Below are positions 14,901 through 25,558 of a stretch of DNA of 64,000 nucleotides, piece after piece. How positions within the stretch are numbered: position 1 is the first letter of the stretch; each line of letters starts with the position of its first letter. The notes below the pieces were generated by a model, which did not search any database, had not been told where the DNA came from, and saw only the letters and a list, made by a program, of their open reading frames with translations. The stretch covers positions 2,046,001 to 2,110,000 of the forward strand of contig NC_088936.1 of the NCBI RefSeq assembly GCF_033473495.1, read 5' to 3'. The translations under genes and the position numbers were made by a program. This stretch comes from Cercospora beticola. Lineage: Eukaryota; Ascomycota; Dothideomycetes; Mycosphaerellales; Mycosphaerellaceae.

Positions 14901-16700
14901 TAATATCGATAACGTAATCGTATTATTTAAACCTAAGTAATCCTTATCTCTAATCGATAATTAGATTATACTTTCTTAACTAAAGTATATCTAGTACGAC
15001 GTTATAACTAGCTATATTAGTAATATCTAAGACAATTTCCTCGTAGTACTATTAGATAGTAAGTAGTAATAGAATAGTTTCTCGTTCTACGCTTAGTAAT
15101 AATAATCCGTCGACTACGATTAATTCGTACTCTTTATCCTTCGATTAGATAGCTATTCTATATCGCTTTATAAATAATTTAGAGGCAAAGTTCCCGCTCG
15201 CTCTAGAATTAATTATAGCTTAGACTCTATATCTATTAATAGTAATATTAGTACGAAAGACTAATATTAATACTTAAGCGCTTTCTATATTATAGAACTC
15301 TCTTTAGACGCTTATTCCTTAAAAGTTAATCCTTTTCTCGACTAGGTTTCGATAGTAGGTATTCTATACTATTCTCGGATCTAGTATAACGTATATCTAA
15401 TTATTTCGTATATAGCCTTTTCTTCCGAGGTTTCGATATAAGTATATATTAACTAATATTATTATATCTTAGTATATTATTCGGAGATTCGGCGTATATT
15501 TTCTCGTACTAAGTTCGGTACGATTTCTTTACTTAGTATAATATATCTAAATAGTATAATCGTACTTCTAATAGGAACGAGTTCTTATATAAGCGATCTA
15601 AAGTCGTATTATACTAAGACTCTTAGCTAGTTCTAGAGCTTAACTTATAGTTCTTTAAGTACTTAATCGAATTTAGTAGAGTATAAGTATCGTTTTCTAC
15701 TAATTCTTAGGAATATATCCTCTTATTATATAGCTAGAAATAGTATAACCTTATATATAATTCCTACCTAGATATATATAAATATCGTAATCTCGTTATC
15801 TAGATCTAATTCTTCGTCGGATAATTCTTTAGATACGTCTTCTTCGTCTATAGATAAGTCTTATTCTTTCTTCTTAGAGTCGATTTTAGAAGAAATATTC
15901 TCTTAGTTTTTATAATAAGATTCGTTAGTTTCTTTCTCGGCGAGTCTAAGGTATAGTACTAGCTCTTATAGCTCCTCTAGAATAGGTAAGAGCCTACTTC
16001 TATTATTATATTACTAGATTAGAGGATCTTCTTTTCGAGTTAGTTTAGTTAGAAAGAAGTTATTCTCTCTCTTAGAAGAGATATATATTTAGTATATATT
16101 ATCGTAATAGAATCGCTAATAAAGGCTTCTATATCTATAACGTTCTTCCTAGTAGATCTATATCGGGATACTTTGTCGCTATATCGTTCTAAACGTCTAC
16201 TTTTCTTCTTATATTTCGTCTTCTAGGATCTAGAGTTCGTCTTAGATAGCGTTATATCTTTCGTCTAAGGTTTTCTATTATTATTTAAGTTCCTAGGACT
16301 ATAGTTAAAAGTAAATCTCTTCCTTTTCTTATAAGATTTTATCTAGGAGAATTCGTAGCCTAGTAAGCTTAATAAGTCGGTCGGTTTCCTTTATAGTTTC
16401 CTCGTTTTTACGTTTCTAGGTTATTATATCTAGAAGTCGGACCTCCTTAGAAGACTAATTATTGTTATAGCCTCCTCGTTCTTTCTTTTTTTATTATATT
16501 ATATTAATAGATTATCGCTATACTATATTCTTAGAACGATAATCTCTCGCGAAGTAGCCTAGTTTACTATAGTTATAATAAGTCTTATCGCTACTTTATT
16601 TCTTACTTAGCCTACTCTTTAGCTTACCTTTTCCTTTAATTCTACGACCTTTCTAGGTTACGTTAAGTTCTATTAGTTAGGGTCTATAGTATAGTTTATT
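11950..16700 (-). pseudogene. gag-pol relic of the gypsy element
   Basis: The coding body of the element read on the minus strand. The gag zinc knuckle (16,540-16,582), RT catalytic motif (14,113-14,145), integrase zinc-finger half (13,009-13,034) and chromodomain (about 11,960-12,060) appear in the right order and spacing. The frame is broken mainly by stop codons at former Trp and Gln positions, with Cys and His replaced by Tyr. I saw no large deletion, so the damage looks like point mutation of a once intact element. It cannot encode a working protein. Outer limits are approximate. Confidence 0.8.
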
Positions 16701-17478
16701 AGACTAGTTATTTAGCTTCGAATAGTATTTATAGTTCCTTCTATAGTCTAGAGTAAACCCGGCTATTCCTCTAACCTTAGAGTTATACTTATATTCTAGA
16801 GCTCTCTTATAGAGCTAGTTATCGATCTTAATAGCCGCTTTAGTTAAATCCTTTAGAGTATCGAGTATTCCTCTATAGTTTATTAACTAGTCCTTAACCG
16901 AGTCTTTAAGACTACGTCTAAATATCGTTATTAACGCCTATTAGTCCTATCTAGTTACCTATAAGTATTCCTCGAACTTAGCTATATACTTAGATACTAA
17001 GGTTCGCTATTAGAGGTACTAGATAACTCTAATCGCTTAGGTTACCTCGTTAGAAGATCCGAAGATCTCCTTAAGCTTAGCCTTAAAGGTCGTATAGTCT
17101 CTAAATATACTAGTAGGATCCTAAGTTCTCTAGCTATTTAAGTAGACCTTAAGGTAGAGTTTAATTTAGTTCTAAGTACTACCTCTAAGGTATATACTTA
17201 TAAAGATAGTCTTAAGTATTACTTAGACTAAGTTAAATATAAGGTATATATCTATCTAGTTAATCTAATCGTCGAACTTATTTCGATCTCTATAGTAGTA
17301 GTTAAGCTTCGCTAGTTTAAAGCTTCTTAGTCTTAGGCTACTATCTTTATTATCGGAGTCGTTCGGTAGAGTTAGTCTTAGAGCTTAAACTAGCTTACTA
17401 CGGCTAGATCCTACTTTACTAGAAGTAGAATTCTTTCTAGAGCTTCCTATAGTAGATATCCTTAAGAGCGTATAAAGC

Positions 17479-17884
17479 TATTAGGTTTATTAGCGCTAGG
17501 CTAATAACCTAAGATCTTACTAAGTAGAAGCTTAAGCTCGATCGAAGTTTAAGCTTATCGAGTAGTCTAGAGGAAAGTAACGAAGTAGAAAGAGTTACTT
17601 AATTCTAATTAGTAAGATAGAATAGTAAGTTATACGCGATAACTATCTAGAGAGGCGATACTTATCGCTACTAAATATAAAGAAGAATTCTCTATTTCCT
17701 TAGGTCTATTATATATACTAGAGACCCGGTCTATTACTCTATCGAAAGAGCGAGAGATCTATTCCTTTATATATAGAGAGATCTCTCGAAGTTAGAAAGA
17801 TCCCTTTCGTTCTATAACTAGGCATAGCTATACGTTTCTAGAAATAATTAGATAGGAAGTATCGTAATAGTTAGAACCGTAATA
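17479..17884 (-). repeat. 5' LTR of the gypsy element
   Basis: Direct repeat of 10,880-11,285, same length and same ends. It keeps slightly more C and G than the other LTR, so the two copies were mutated unequally. The tRNA primer-binding site expected just inside (left of 17,479) is no longer recognisable. Confidence 0.92.
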
Positions 17885-17999
17885 GCTCTCTCCTCTACTT
17901 ATAGTATTATAGTATCGGTCGAGAGGTATTATTATATATTAGAAGGCCTCGAGGCCTCCTACTATCGTCGTCGTCGCCTACTAGAGCTCGTTTATATTT
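17885..17999. other. RIP-mutated flank right of the gypsy element
   Basis: Short spacer between the right LTR and the 3' end of LINE copy B. It contains a small GTC/GTCG-rich stretch at about 17,968-17,980 and no gene. Confidence 0.4.
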
Positions 18000-20900
18000 T
18001 TATAGAAGAATAATATATATAGATAGATAGATAAAGTCTTATATTCCTAAACCGGCTCCTATCTAGGTCTACGTAGGGCTATCTATATATCTTTATCTAG
18101 AGAGCGAAAAGTCTCGCGATATAAAAACCTATCTTCTGTTTACTTCGTATATCGTGCCTATTACGGCGTATCGAGTTGTCGTTATATATAATCGCAGATT
18201 AGCGATCCTCGAGTACCTATTTTCTCTTAGGTCTAAGCTCTTCTCTTTCTCTTCTTTTCTTATCTCTTTTTCTCGTCTCTACTCTATCGTTAGCTCTACC
18301 TCTACCTATACGAACTATTAGAGGTACTTAAGTACTATTAGGCGTTATACTACTAGTTTTATCCTTTTCGTAGTTAATAGTATAGTCTATATATTTATAC
18401 TCTCTATTAATCGGATAAACTCGTTCCTACTCTATACTATATTCGGGTACTAGAGTAGGATATATTTCCCCGTTTATCGTCTTACTCTATACTCGTATAC
18501 TAGGCTATCGAACTCTAGGATATTCCTCGTATATAGGTATATATTAAGCCTAATATACTCTATTCGGAGTAGTATTGCGGCCGTACTTTCGGAGCGGGAG
18601 AGCCTTTTATATTTCCGGTATCGGTTGTCGTCTCCTCTCGTCTATATATACTATATAGGGGGCGCCTATAGGTCTATTTCCTATCGTTAGGCTACTACGG
18701 TTCTCTAGCTTTCCTTCTACCGAGAGTATCGGGTATCGTATCTATTCTATACTTCGTTAGGCTGCGCTTCTTCCTATATATCGCGGCCGAGTTAAGTATT
18801 ACTTATTTAGGGGAGATCTTCTATATATTGTCGGTAGTACGAGTTTCTAATCTTATAGTACTAACGCCGTATATATTCCGTTACTATTAGGTTTTCTATC
18901 TTCTAGATATATCGGGACGTCTTCTCGTATAGGTAGTCTTTAATTAGTAGGGTGCCTGTTTCGCGGCGTAGCGCGTCTACCGGTATAGTATAGTAGGCTC
19001 CGGCGATTCGGCGTAGGCTAACGTTCTAGGCGACTTCGAAGAGTTATATATTCGTTCGCTATCGTATTACCTATACCGGTCTGCTATATATAAGTATAGT
19101 TCGTATAATTATATTATATATTTGTCTTATACGGAGCAGGTCGGCTCTCTACGTAGACTACGAGAGTCCTTATAGTACTTTAGTAGTCGCTCTTACCTTT
19201 TATATAGTAGCCTCTATATTCGTCTTCTAGTTAAGCTTCGAGTCTACCTAGACTTCTAGGAAGCGTAGTAATTCTACTAGTTCGCTATTAAACTCTACGA
19301 TCGTAACCTTTGCTATTTTGTTCTATTTTCTCTTTCTTATAAAGTAGATTAGCTAGTATTTGTTAGAGGCAAACTTAGCTCCGTATCGCTCGGCCTAGGT
19401 ATAATACTTCTTATAGGCCCGTTCTAGCCTTTTATAGTTTCCCTCGGTCGTAGTACCGACTACTAGTATTCCTATATCGTCGACGAACTCTATCTCTATC
19501 GTCTCTCTACTCTCTAGCTATAGAAGGAGTTCGGACGCAAAAAATAGAAATAGAATTAGCGATAGGGTAGACCCCTATAGGATTCCCGTTATTATCGCTT
19601 GTTTGCTACTTATAGCGTTACCGAGTCGGAGGCTCGTCGTACGGTCTATAAGGAATAACGTAACGAAGTATATTAGCTATAGTAGGAATCCTTTCTAGTA
19701 TAGAATATAGATAAGGCAGTCGTATAAAACTTTATCGAAGGCGCCGGAGATATCTAGGCAGAGCATTAATACTACCTTCGGCTTCGGGCAGCTCTACGCC
19801 GTATAGATCTATTCGGTTATTAACTCTAGTACGGATAGGGTAGAGCAGTTTAGTCGGGCTCCTATCTATATTACTAGAAGTAGGTTTCTTTCTTCCGCGA
19901 TAGCTAATATACGTCGAGCTATAATAGCTTTAAGGAGCTTTACTATTATATTAAGTAGGGCGATTAGTCGGTATAACTTAGCCTCTATATAGTCCGGTTT
20001 TTAGAGCTTTCGTAGGACTACTATAGTTAAGTCTTTCTACGTTTCGGAGTAGAAGCCTAGTCTTATATATATAGAGAAGATATTAGATAGAGCTAGGGCG
20101 AGCGTACTAGTATACGCCTTAAGGAGCTCGTTCGGAATTATATTCGAGCTAGATGCCTTGTTTTTTAGAAGTCGTTTTATTACCTTAAGTATATCTTCTA
20201 TTATAATCTCTTAGTCGATAGAGATTATTAGAGTTTAAACTAGCTAGATATCGCTTAGGTCTATATTAACTAGTAGTAGGAAGAAGTATACTACTAGAGC
20301 TCTCGCTTTACCCTTATTACTATCTTATAGATAGCTACTTTAGAATCGAATAGAAGAGAATTAGAGAAGGGCAGCTTATTTCGGTTATCTCGCCTATTTC
20401 GCTAGTTTCTATACTTTGCTATTATCGGCTATAACTTCTCGGACGGTCTCTCGCTATACTTATATTATATCGCGTCGAATTTGTCTTTTTTTTGCGTTCT
20501 CGGCCTTTCGGTATAGAACGTAGTTAAGAATATCTCCGCTCCTTCGCTACGTCCGCTTTGCCCGGTAGGCCTATTTTATAAGGCGGCTACATTCCGTAGT
20601 CTACTATATAGTAGCGTATAGTAAGGGTTTTGCGACCGGTACTTTTGCCTAGATTACGAGCGTAATCGTAGTAGTTAGGTCGACGGCTATCCGGCTAATA
20701 TCCGTCGTAGAGTCTAGGCGTTAGGTAGTAATTTCGTCTATAGTCGCTCTTATATCTTCTCTAACCCCTTCCTAGTTAGCCTTCTTCTATTATAGGCGCG
20801 GCTTACGTTAGGTATACTTATAGGATAAGAGGAGTTCGGTAGCTATAGGCCGGTAGTCGGAGCTATAATCTAGTTCCTTTTCTACCTTATACTAGGTAAG

Positions 20901-23075
20901 GCTAAGGAATATATCTCTACTAACCTACGAGAGATCTAGTATCTATTAGCTTCTCGGAGATTCCTAGGTAACTAGTCCCTTAGGTATAGCTAGTTATACG
21001 TCGTTAGTTTCTATAATAGCTCTTAGCTTTAACGCTATCCGGTATAGTCGGAAGTTGCCTTCTAACTAGTCCGGGTAGTATAGGTTAAAGTCTCCGACTA
21101 TTATAAACTACTATTTATCCTTAAGGAGTCTCCTAATAGTCGAGAGCGTCCTCTCTTCGCGGCCCTCTATTAGTTATAGTAGATTATAGTAGTTAAGGAC
21201 TACTATACTTCCGTAGTATATTTCGACTATAACTATAACGATATCGTCTTCTACCGTTATAGCTTTCTACGTCTAGAAGTCGATTTCTTTAGAGATATAC
21301 GTATACGTTCTCGTAGTTCCCGATCCGGAGATAATATAATAGTACCCTAGTATTTAGAATATCGGTTTCGTAGATAGATTAATCTAAGGTTCTTAAATAG
21401 CGACTATATAGTATCTCTTCGGGTCGAGTACTTATAGGAAGAGGATTATTATCTTATTTCTACTATAGTTTATATTATACTATAGGATAGTAAGGGTAGG
21501 TATATTATTTATTATCGTCTACTATATTATCGTCTATTAGGTTCCTAGCCGGTATTACGTATCGTAAGGCTTTAGGCGCGCTAGAGAGGAGGATACGTAC
21601 GTCGAAGGTATAGTCGTCGCCTTCTATAAAGCTCGTAATCTTGCTCTAGCTATAGTCCCTTACTATCCGTATAATATCTACGTTCCTCGGCCTTCCTAGC
21701 TCTCGCCTAGCCGGTATTATATCTATCGGGGACTCCGCCCTTAGGCGCTTGTCCTCTATATCGTATATAGGTACCGGTAGTAGCGGTAGGGGTAGTAGTA
21801 GGCCTATCCTCCCTATTATTAGGCTTATTTTTATCGTTATTTAGTCGAGGATATTATATAGCGCGATATAGGCTCTCTATACCTTCTCCTTCTATATTTG
21901 TCTTACCTAGTATTCTAACTACTATACTATATATTTCCCTCTATAGTTAGTATACTTATTGCTACTAGCTATATATATACTTGTCTCGTATTTCTCTATA
22001 TACTTCCTATACTCTACTTCTATTTTATAGTACTTCTCGATATAGCTCTATTATATATATTTCCTATATTATATAGATCTATACTTCGAGGAGTATAGTT
22101 CGACTATCTAGAAGTACCCTTCGTAGGTAATACCTCGTAGGCAGATTTCTCTAGCTATTTCGATATTATTTACTTCGATAACTATACTTATCGTCTTCCT
22201 ACCTACTCTATAAGCTAGGCCTTTTAGGAAGAATACCTATTCGATAACTAAGCTAGAGTATAGTTTCCTATTACTTTAGACAAACTATACGATCGTATCG
22301 TTTGCGTTTATTTATATACTAGTTATCGGCACGTCGTATACTAGTAGCTAGAAGCTGCCCTTCTCTATTCTTGCCGACTTCCCGAGGTAAACCGTTACCT
22401 ACTTTTCGTCTTTTTCTAGTTCCTTTAGGCTAGCCTCGCTAGTAGCGAATACTCTTACCCCTTCGCAGGTTTTCTAGATCCCGACTATATTACCGCTCGC
22501 GGTTTTAATGCCCTTAAGAATATCTATATAGGACCTCTCCTTTAGGGCTTTACGTTCCTTTCCTTCTAGTACTCGGATTGTAGTTACGTAGCTAACTATA
22601 GGTATATAGTATATATCCTATTCTCTTTTAATAGTTACGGGAGAGGTAGTCTTTAGAGTCGCCGCGCATATTATAGCGGCGAGTTTACTTACCTCTTTAG
22701 TAAGCTAGTCGATTCGGTCGCCCTAGGTAGAGCAGAGGAGAAGTAGAAACGCGACTTCGTACGCGTCGTAGAAGGCAGAGAGAATAGAGTCCTTAAGTAA
22801 GGAGGTTTCGGTCTCGAGGACCTATCTAGCTCTATTAAGTCTATCTATTAGGTCTGTTTATATCTAGTATATTAGTATAGTAGTTACTAGGTTTATAGAG
22901 CGCGTTGCGCCCTTCGGAGTAACCTTTAGCGTCGCTAGTAGAGGCCTTAGTTAACTGCCTATTCCCCCGCCGCCGTCGCTAGAGGCCCTCCTATCTGTCT
23001 CTTTAGTTTGCTAGCTATTGCTAGCAGTTGCTTCGTCTTTGCTATTTATGTTTTTCTTTATTAAATAGAATAATA
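18000..23075 (-). mobile_element. LINE copy B (minus strand), inverted relative to copy A
   Basis: Reverse-complement counterpart of 5,590-10,640. Its 3' 300 bases (18,030-18,330) match the 3' end of copy A almost base for base once C/T and G/A changes are ignored. The endonuclease GDFN motif lies at 21,083-21,094 and the RT FVDD motif at 19,476-19,487, both on the minus strand. The 5' end near 23,070 matches the start of copy A. It keeps more CA/TG than copy A, for example around 18,138-18,150, so it was hit less or inserted later. Confidence 0.83.
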
Positions 23076-24110
23076 TATATAGAAATAATAATAAAAAAGA
23101 AAGAGAATAGATAACTTAGAGTTATTTAAAGCTAGATAGTATACTCTATATTAAGAGAAGAGATACTTACTATTAAGCTATTAGTATCTAGAACTTATAA
23201 AAAGTATAGTCTTAGCTTTTAGAGATATAAGTAAAGTAAGAGCTTTTACTATAATAGAGAATAAGACTAAGGAAAGTAACTAGCTATTAAGAGATAGACT
23301 ATTAGAGAGAGTATTACGATTTAAGATTCTATAGATACTATATCTCTCTATCTAATAGTTAGGCCTTAGGTAAGTAGTACTTTAGGCTTTAGGAATTCTT
23401 AGTAGAAAGTATTTCTTTATAGGCTTATAGTAGATAGAAACTTAAGTCTCTCTAACTACTTACTTTAGAGAGTTTTACTTTACTTTATTCTGCTATACTT
23501 AGATAGATTAGACTCCTAAATTTAATAAATAAAATAGTTTAGAAAGTAGCTAAGATAATAACGCCTATTTAATAGTAGTAGAATTATATTTATAATACCT
23601 ATTTTAAACTTAGTAAACTATATCTATTAGTACTATTAATCTATCTAATAACCGGAGCTATAGAATAGAACTAGTTAGCTTATAGATTTATTTAGAATAT
23701 ATACTATAATCGACTAAGTTATACTTATATTAAAATACTAGTTTACTACTATTAGAACCTTCGAATTAAGTACTATATAGACGATAATACCTTAGATAAT
23801 AATAACTTCTTTAATAGTAGATAGAACGTAGTATATAAGGCGTTCGATACTATAAATTAGTAATAATATAACGACTTAATTTACTATAATATATAGCTAA
23901 CTAAACGACTATATTAAGCTAGAAGCGACGACGAACTATTTATATTATAAGCTAAGGATATAGTAATAGTAACTACTATAGTAATAGAAATACTATATAG
24001 CTATAATTAAGTAACTATATAAGATATATAAATTAGCGAGATAAAACGCGAGATTATAGTAGCTAGGCGCGCTAATCCTCTCTTAGTTTAGTATATAAGG
24101 TATACTAATA
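23076..24110. repeat. Unidentified RIP-mutated relic
   Basis: About 1 kb with the same CA/TG depletion but no recognised transposon motif on either strand. It closes the AT-rich block on its gene side. It could be the end of another transposon or a mutated non-transposon duplication. Confidence 0.5.
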
Positions 24111-24817
24111 GGTATATTTGGGTAGATATATTATATAAACAGCCCGGATTCTAAATATACCGTATACCCACATCCCTACGTGAGACTCCTGTTCCAAGCC
24201 GAACCACACTTCTGGGCACTTTCTCAGCCTGATTCGTGATCCGCACTTTCTCCAGAACGACAGACGAAATGCCGCGACGTCATTGGCTGCGTCGTTCTTT
24301 CCCCGCGTCCCTGATTGGCACGACGCGACTCCTCGACAACAACACCACCAATTCTGTCGCCTTGACGCGTCTCATCACGACTTCCACTCTTCTCGTCAGC
24401 ACTCCATCCCTTGGGTTGCTGGCCGCAATGCATGGCATACCACAACTCTCTTGGAGAACGCTGGCAGATGGCTCGCAAGAACGCCGGCGCTGGGTTGATG
24501 ACCGTTCTTCGGGTTTCGATTGAACGGGATATACAGCTCGGGCTGAAATCGAGAATTGGCTATCGAACCTGCAAATTTGATTCTTAGAGACACCTTGATC
24601 ATCAGCGCGCTTGATGTGTCCATGGAACACATCACACCGTCGGATTCTCATTGCCATGGCATCAAGATCAGCCGATGCTAGCAGAGCGGAAAAGGAATGG
24701 CTTCGACTCATCTCGCACCATCGCGAACGTGATTCTGATATCTATACAATGTTGGAACCCAACGTCCAAAGCTATTCGACAACTAATGCTTCCTTGCATT
24801 GGCCACCTCGAGCCAAC
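24111..24817. other. Transition and 3' flank, no supported gene
   Basis: Base composition becomes normal within a few tens of bases (CA at 24,139-24,141 onward). Short open frames on both strands have no domain, no signal peptide and no consistent exon structure, so I call none of them. Confidence 0.5.
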
Positions 24818-25558
24818 TCAAGAGAACAGCCGCGATCTACCACGTCTCTGGCTGGAAGGCGGCAGCGTCTTGAGCGCGATGGGTATGGCTTGGTTGCCGA
24901 CGATGTTGTCAACGTTCCACTTCAAAGCCCATGTCCTGTTGTAAGCATCGACTGGCTCAGCATACCATTTGATGTCCACCTGTTGCACGATTAGCTGAGC
25001 AGAGACTGCGTGGAGGTGGTCGCGCAACGTACAGCACCCTCATTGCTGACCCAGATGAGAAGAGTCCCCCACAGGTCGAAACCACTGGTGGTCAAGCTCG
25101 AATTCTCTCCAGAACTGAAGCTGACTGGCGACAATGCCCCAGGGTTGTTGTCGATACTGAGCTTGGGCGATGTCCAGTCGGACAGTGTCGAATTGACGGG
25201 CTTGGCGGTGAAACTACCGCCCCCTGAGATCGTGACTACTGGATTTCAGAACGGCATGAATGAGCATCTCTGAGTGATTCAAGCACCAGGAAATCATAGC
25301 TGACGAGGTTGCTTACAGGATATATTTGTGGACACCAGGGCATTTGCGGGTGCCTCATGACCAAGATATGCGAAACCTGGATACCACTCATCAACAAGTC
25401 TGGTCGTCAAACAGCGCATCTCAATACATACCGTCGCTATAGAAGAGAGGCATTCCATGTATGCCAAAGCCATAGCCCCAGAGCGCGGTGTCGTGTGCAA
25501 GAGCGCTCACCGCGCCTAAAGCCAGGCAGGCCAGAGTCTTCAAGTTGGTGCAAAGCAT
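24818..25558 (-). CDS. Small secreted protein of unknown function (184 aa)
   Basis: Four exons on the minus strand: 25,558-25,432, 25,376-25,317, 25,238-25,033 and 24,979-24,818, joined by GT-AG introns. The total is 555 bases, exactly 185 codons. The ATG at 25,558 gives a typical signal peptide of about 20 residues ending in VSALA before HDTALWGYG. The mature protein is Ser/Thr/Asn-rich with several N-glycosylation sequons (for example NST, NIS, NSS, NRT), conserved-looking Trp residues and no cysteine. I do not recognise the family; the beta-strand-like alternation suggests a secreted beta-rich fold, which is inference. It is the first gene after the RIP block, its stop about 700 bases from it. 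The second intron has an alternative acceptor near 25,232. Confidence 0.62.

Larger units (their letters stand above)
10880..17884 (-). mobile_element. Ty3/gypsy chromodomain LTR retrotransposon, RIP-destroyed
   Basis: A full-length 7,005-bp element on the minus strand bounded by two 406-bp LTRs. In element order: a gag region with one zinc knuckle (16,540-16,582, Cys and His positions all reading Tyr), a reverse transcriptase with a YIDDILVY motif (14,113-14,145), an integrase zinc-finger half (about 13,009-13,034, Cys reading Tyr), and a C-terminal chromodomain (about 11,960-12,060, Trp codons now TAG). A purine-rich tract lies directly inside the left LTR, as expected for the 3' end. The gag-pol-integrase-chromodomain order is that of chromoviral Ty3/gypsy elements. 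No matching target-site duplication is visible: the flanking five bases differ. Confidence 0.9.
1..24110. repeat. RIP-saturated, gene-free transposon block
   Basis: Bases 1-263 contain no CA and no TG dinucleotide but about ten CG, and the same skew holds throughout. This is the product expected of repeat-induced point mutation, which converts CpA to TpA on both strands. ATG start codons become ATA, TGG and CAG become TAG, and CAA becomes TAA, which explains why no long frame exists for 24 kb. The block is built from LINE and Ty3/gypsy relics listed separately. It ends sharply near 24,110-24,140, where normal CA/TG use resumes. RIP is known from ascomycetes; the assignment here rests on the dinucleotide skew and on decodable transposon motifs. 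Confidence 0.93.

Noticed and set aside
24100..24175. Inverted-repeat-like ends (GGTATATTTGGGTAG and ATACCCACAT) as transposon termini
   Set aside because: The match is short and imperfect and no partner end is visible at 23,076 or elsewhere.
24280..24711. 143-codon open frame on minus
   Set aside because: Overlaps other open frames, has no domain or signal peptide and low-complexity-free but unstructured composition; not enough to call.
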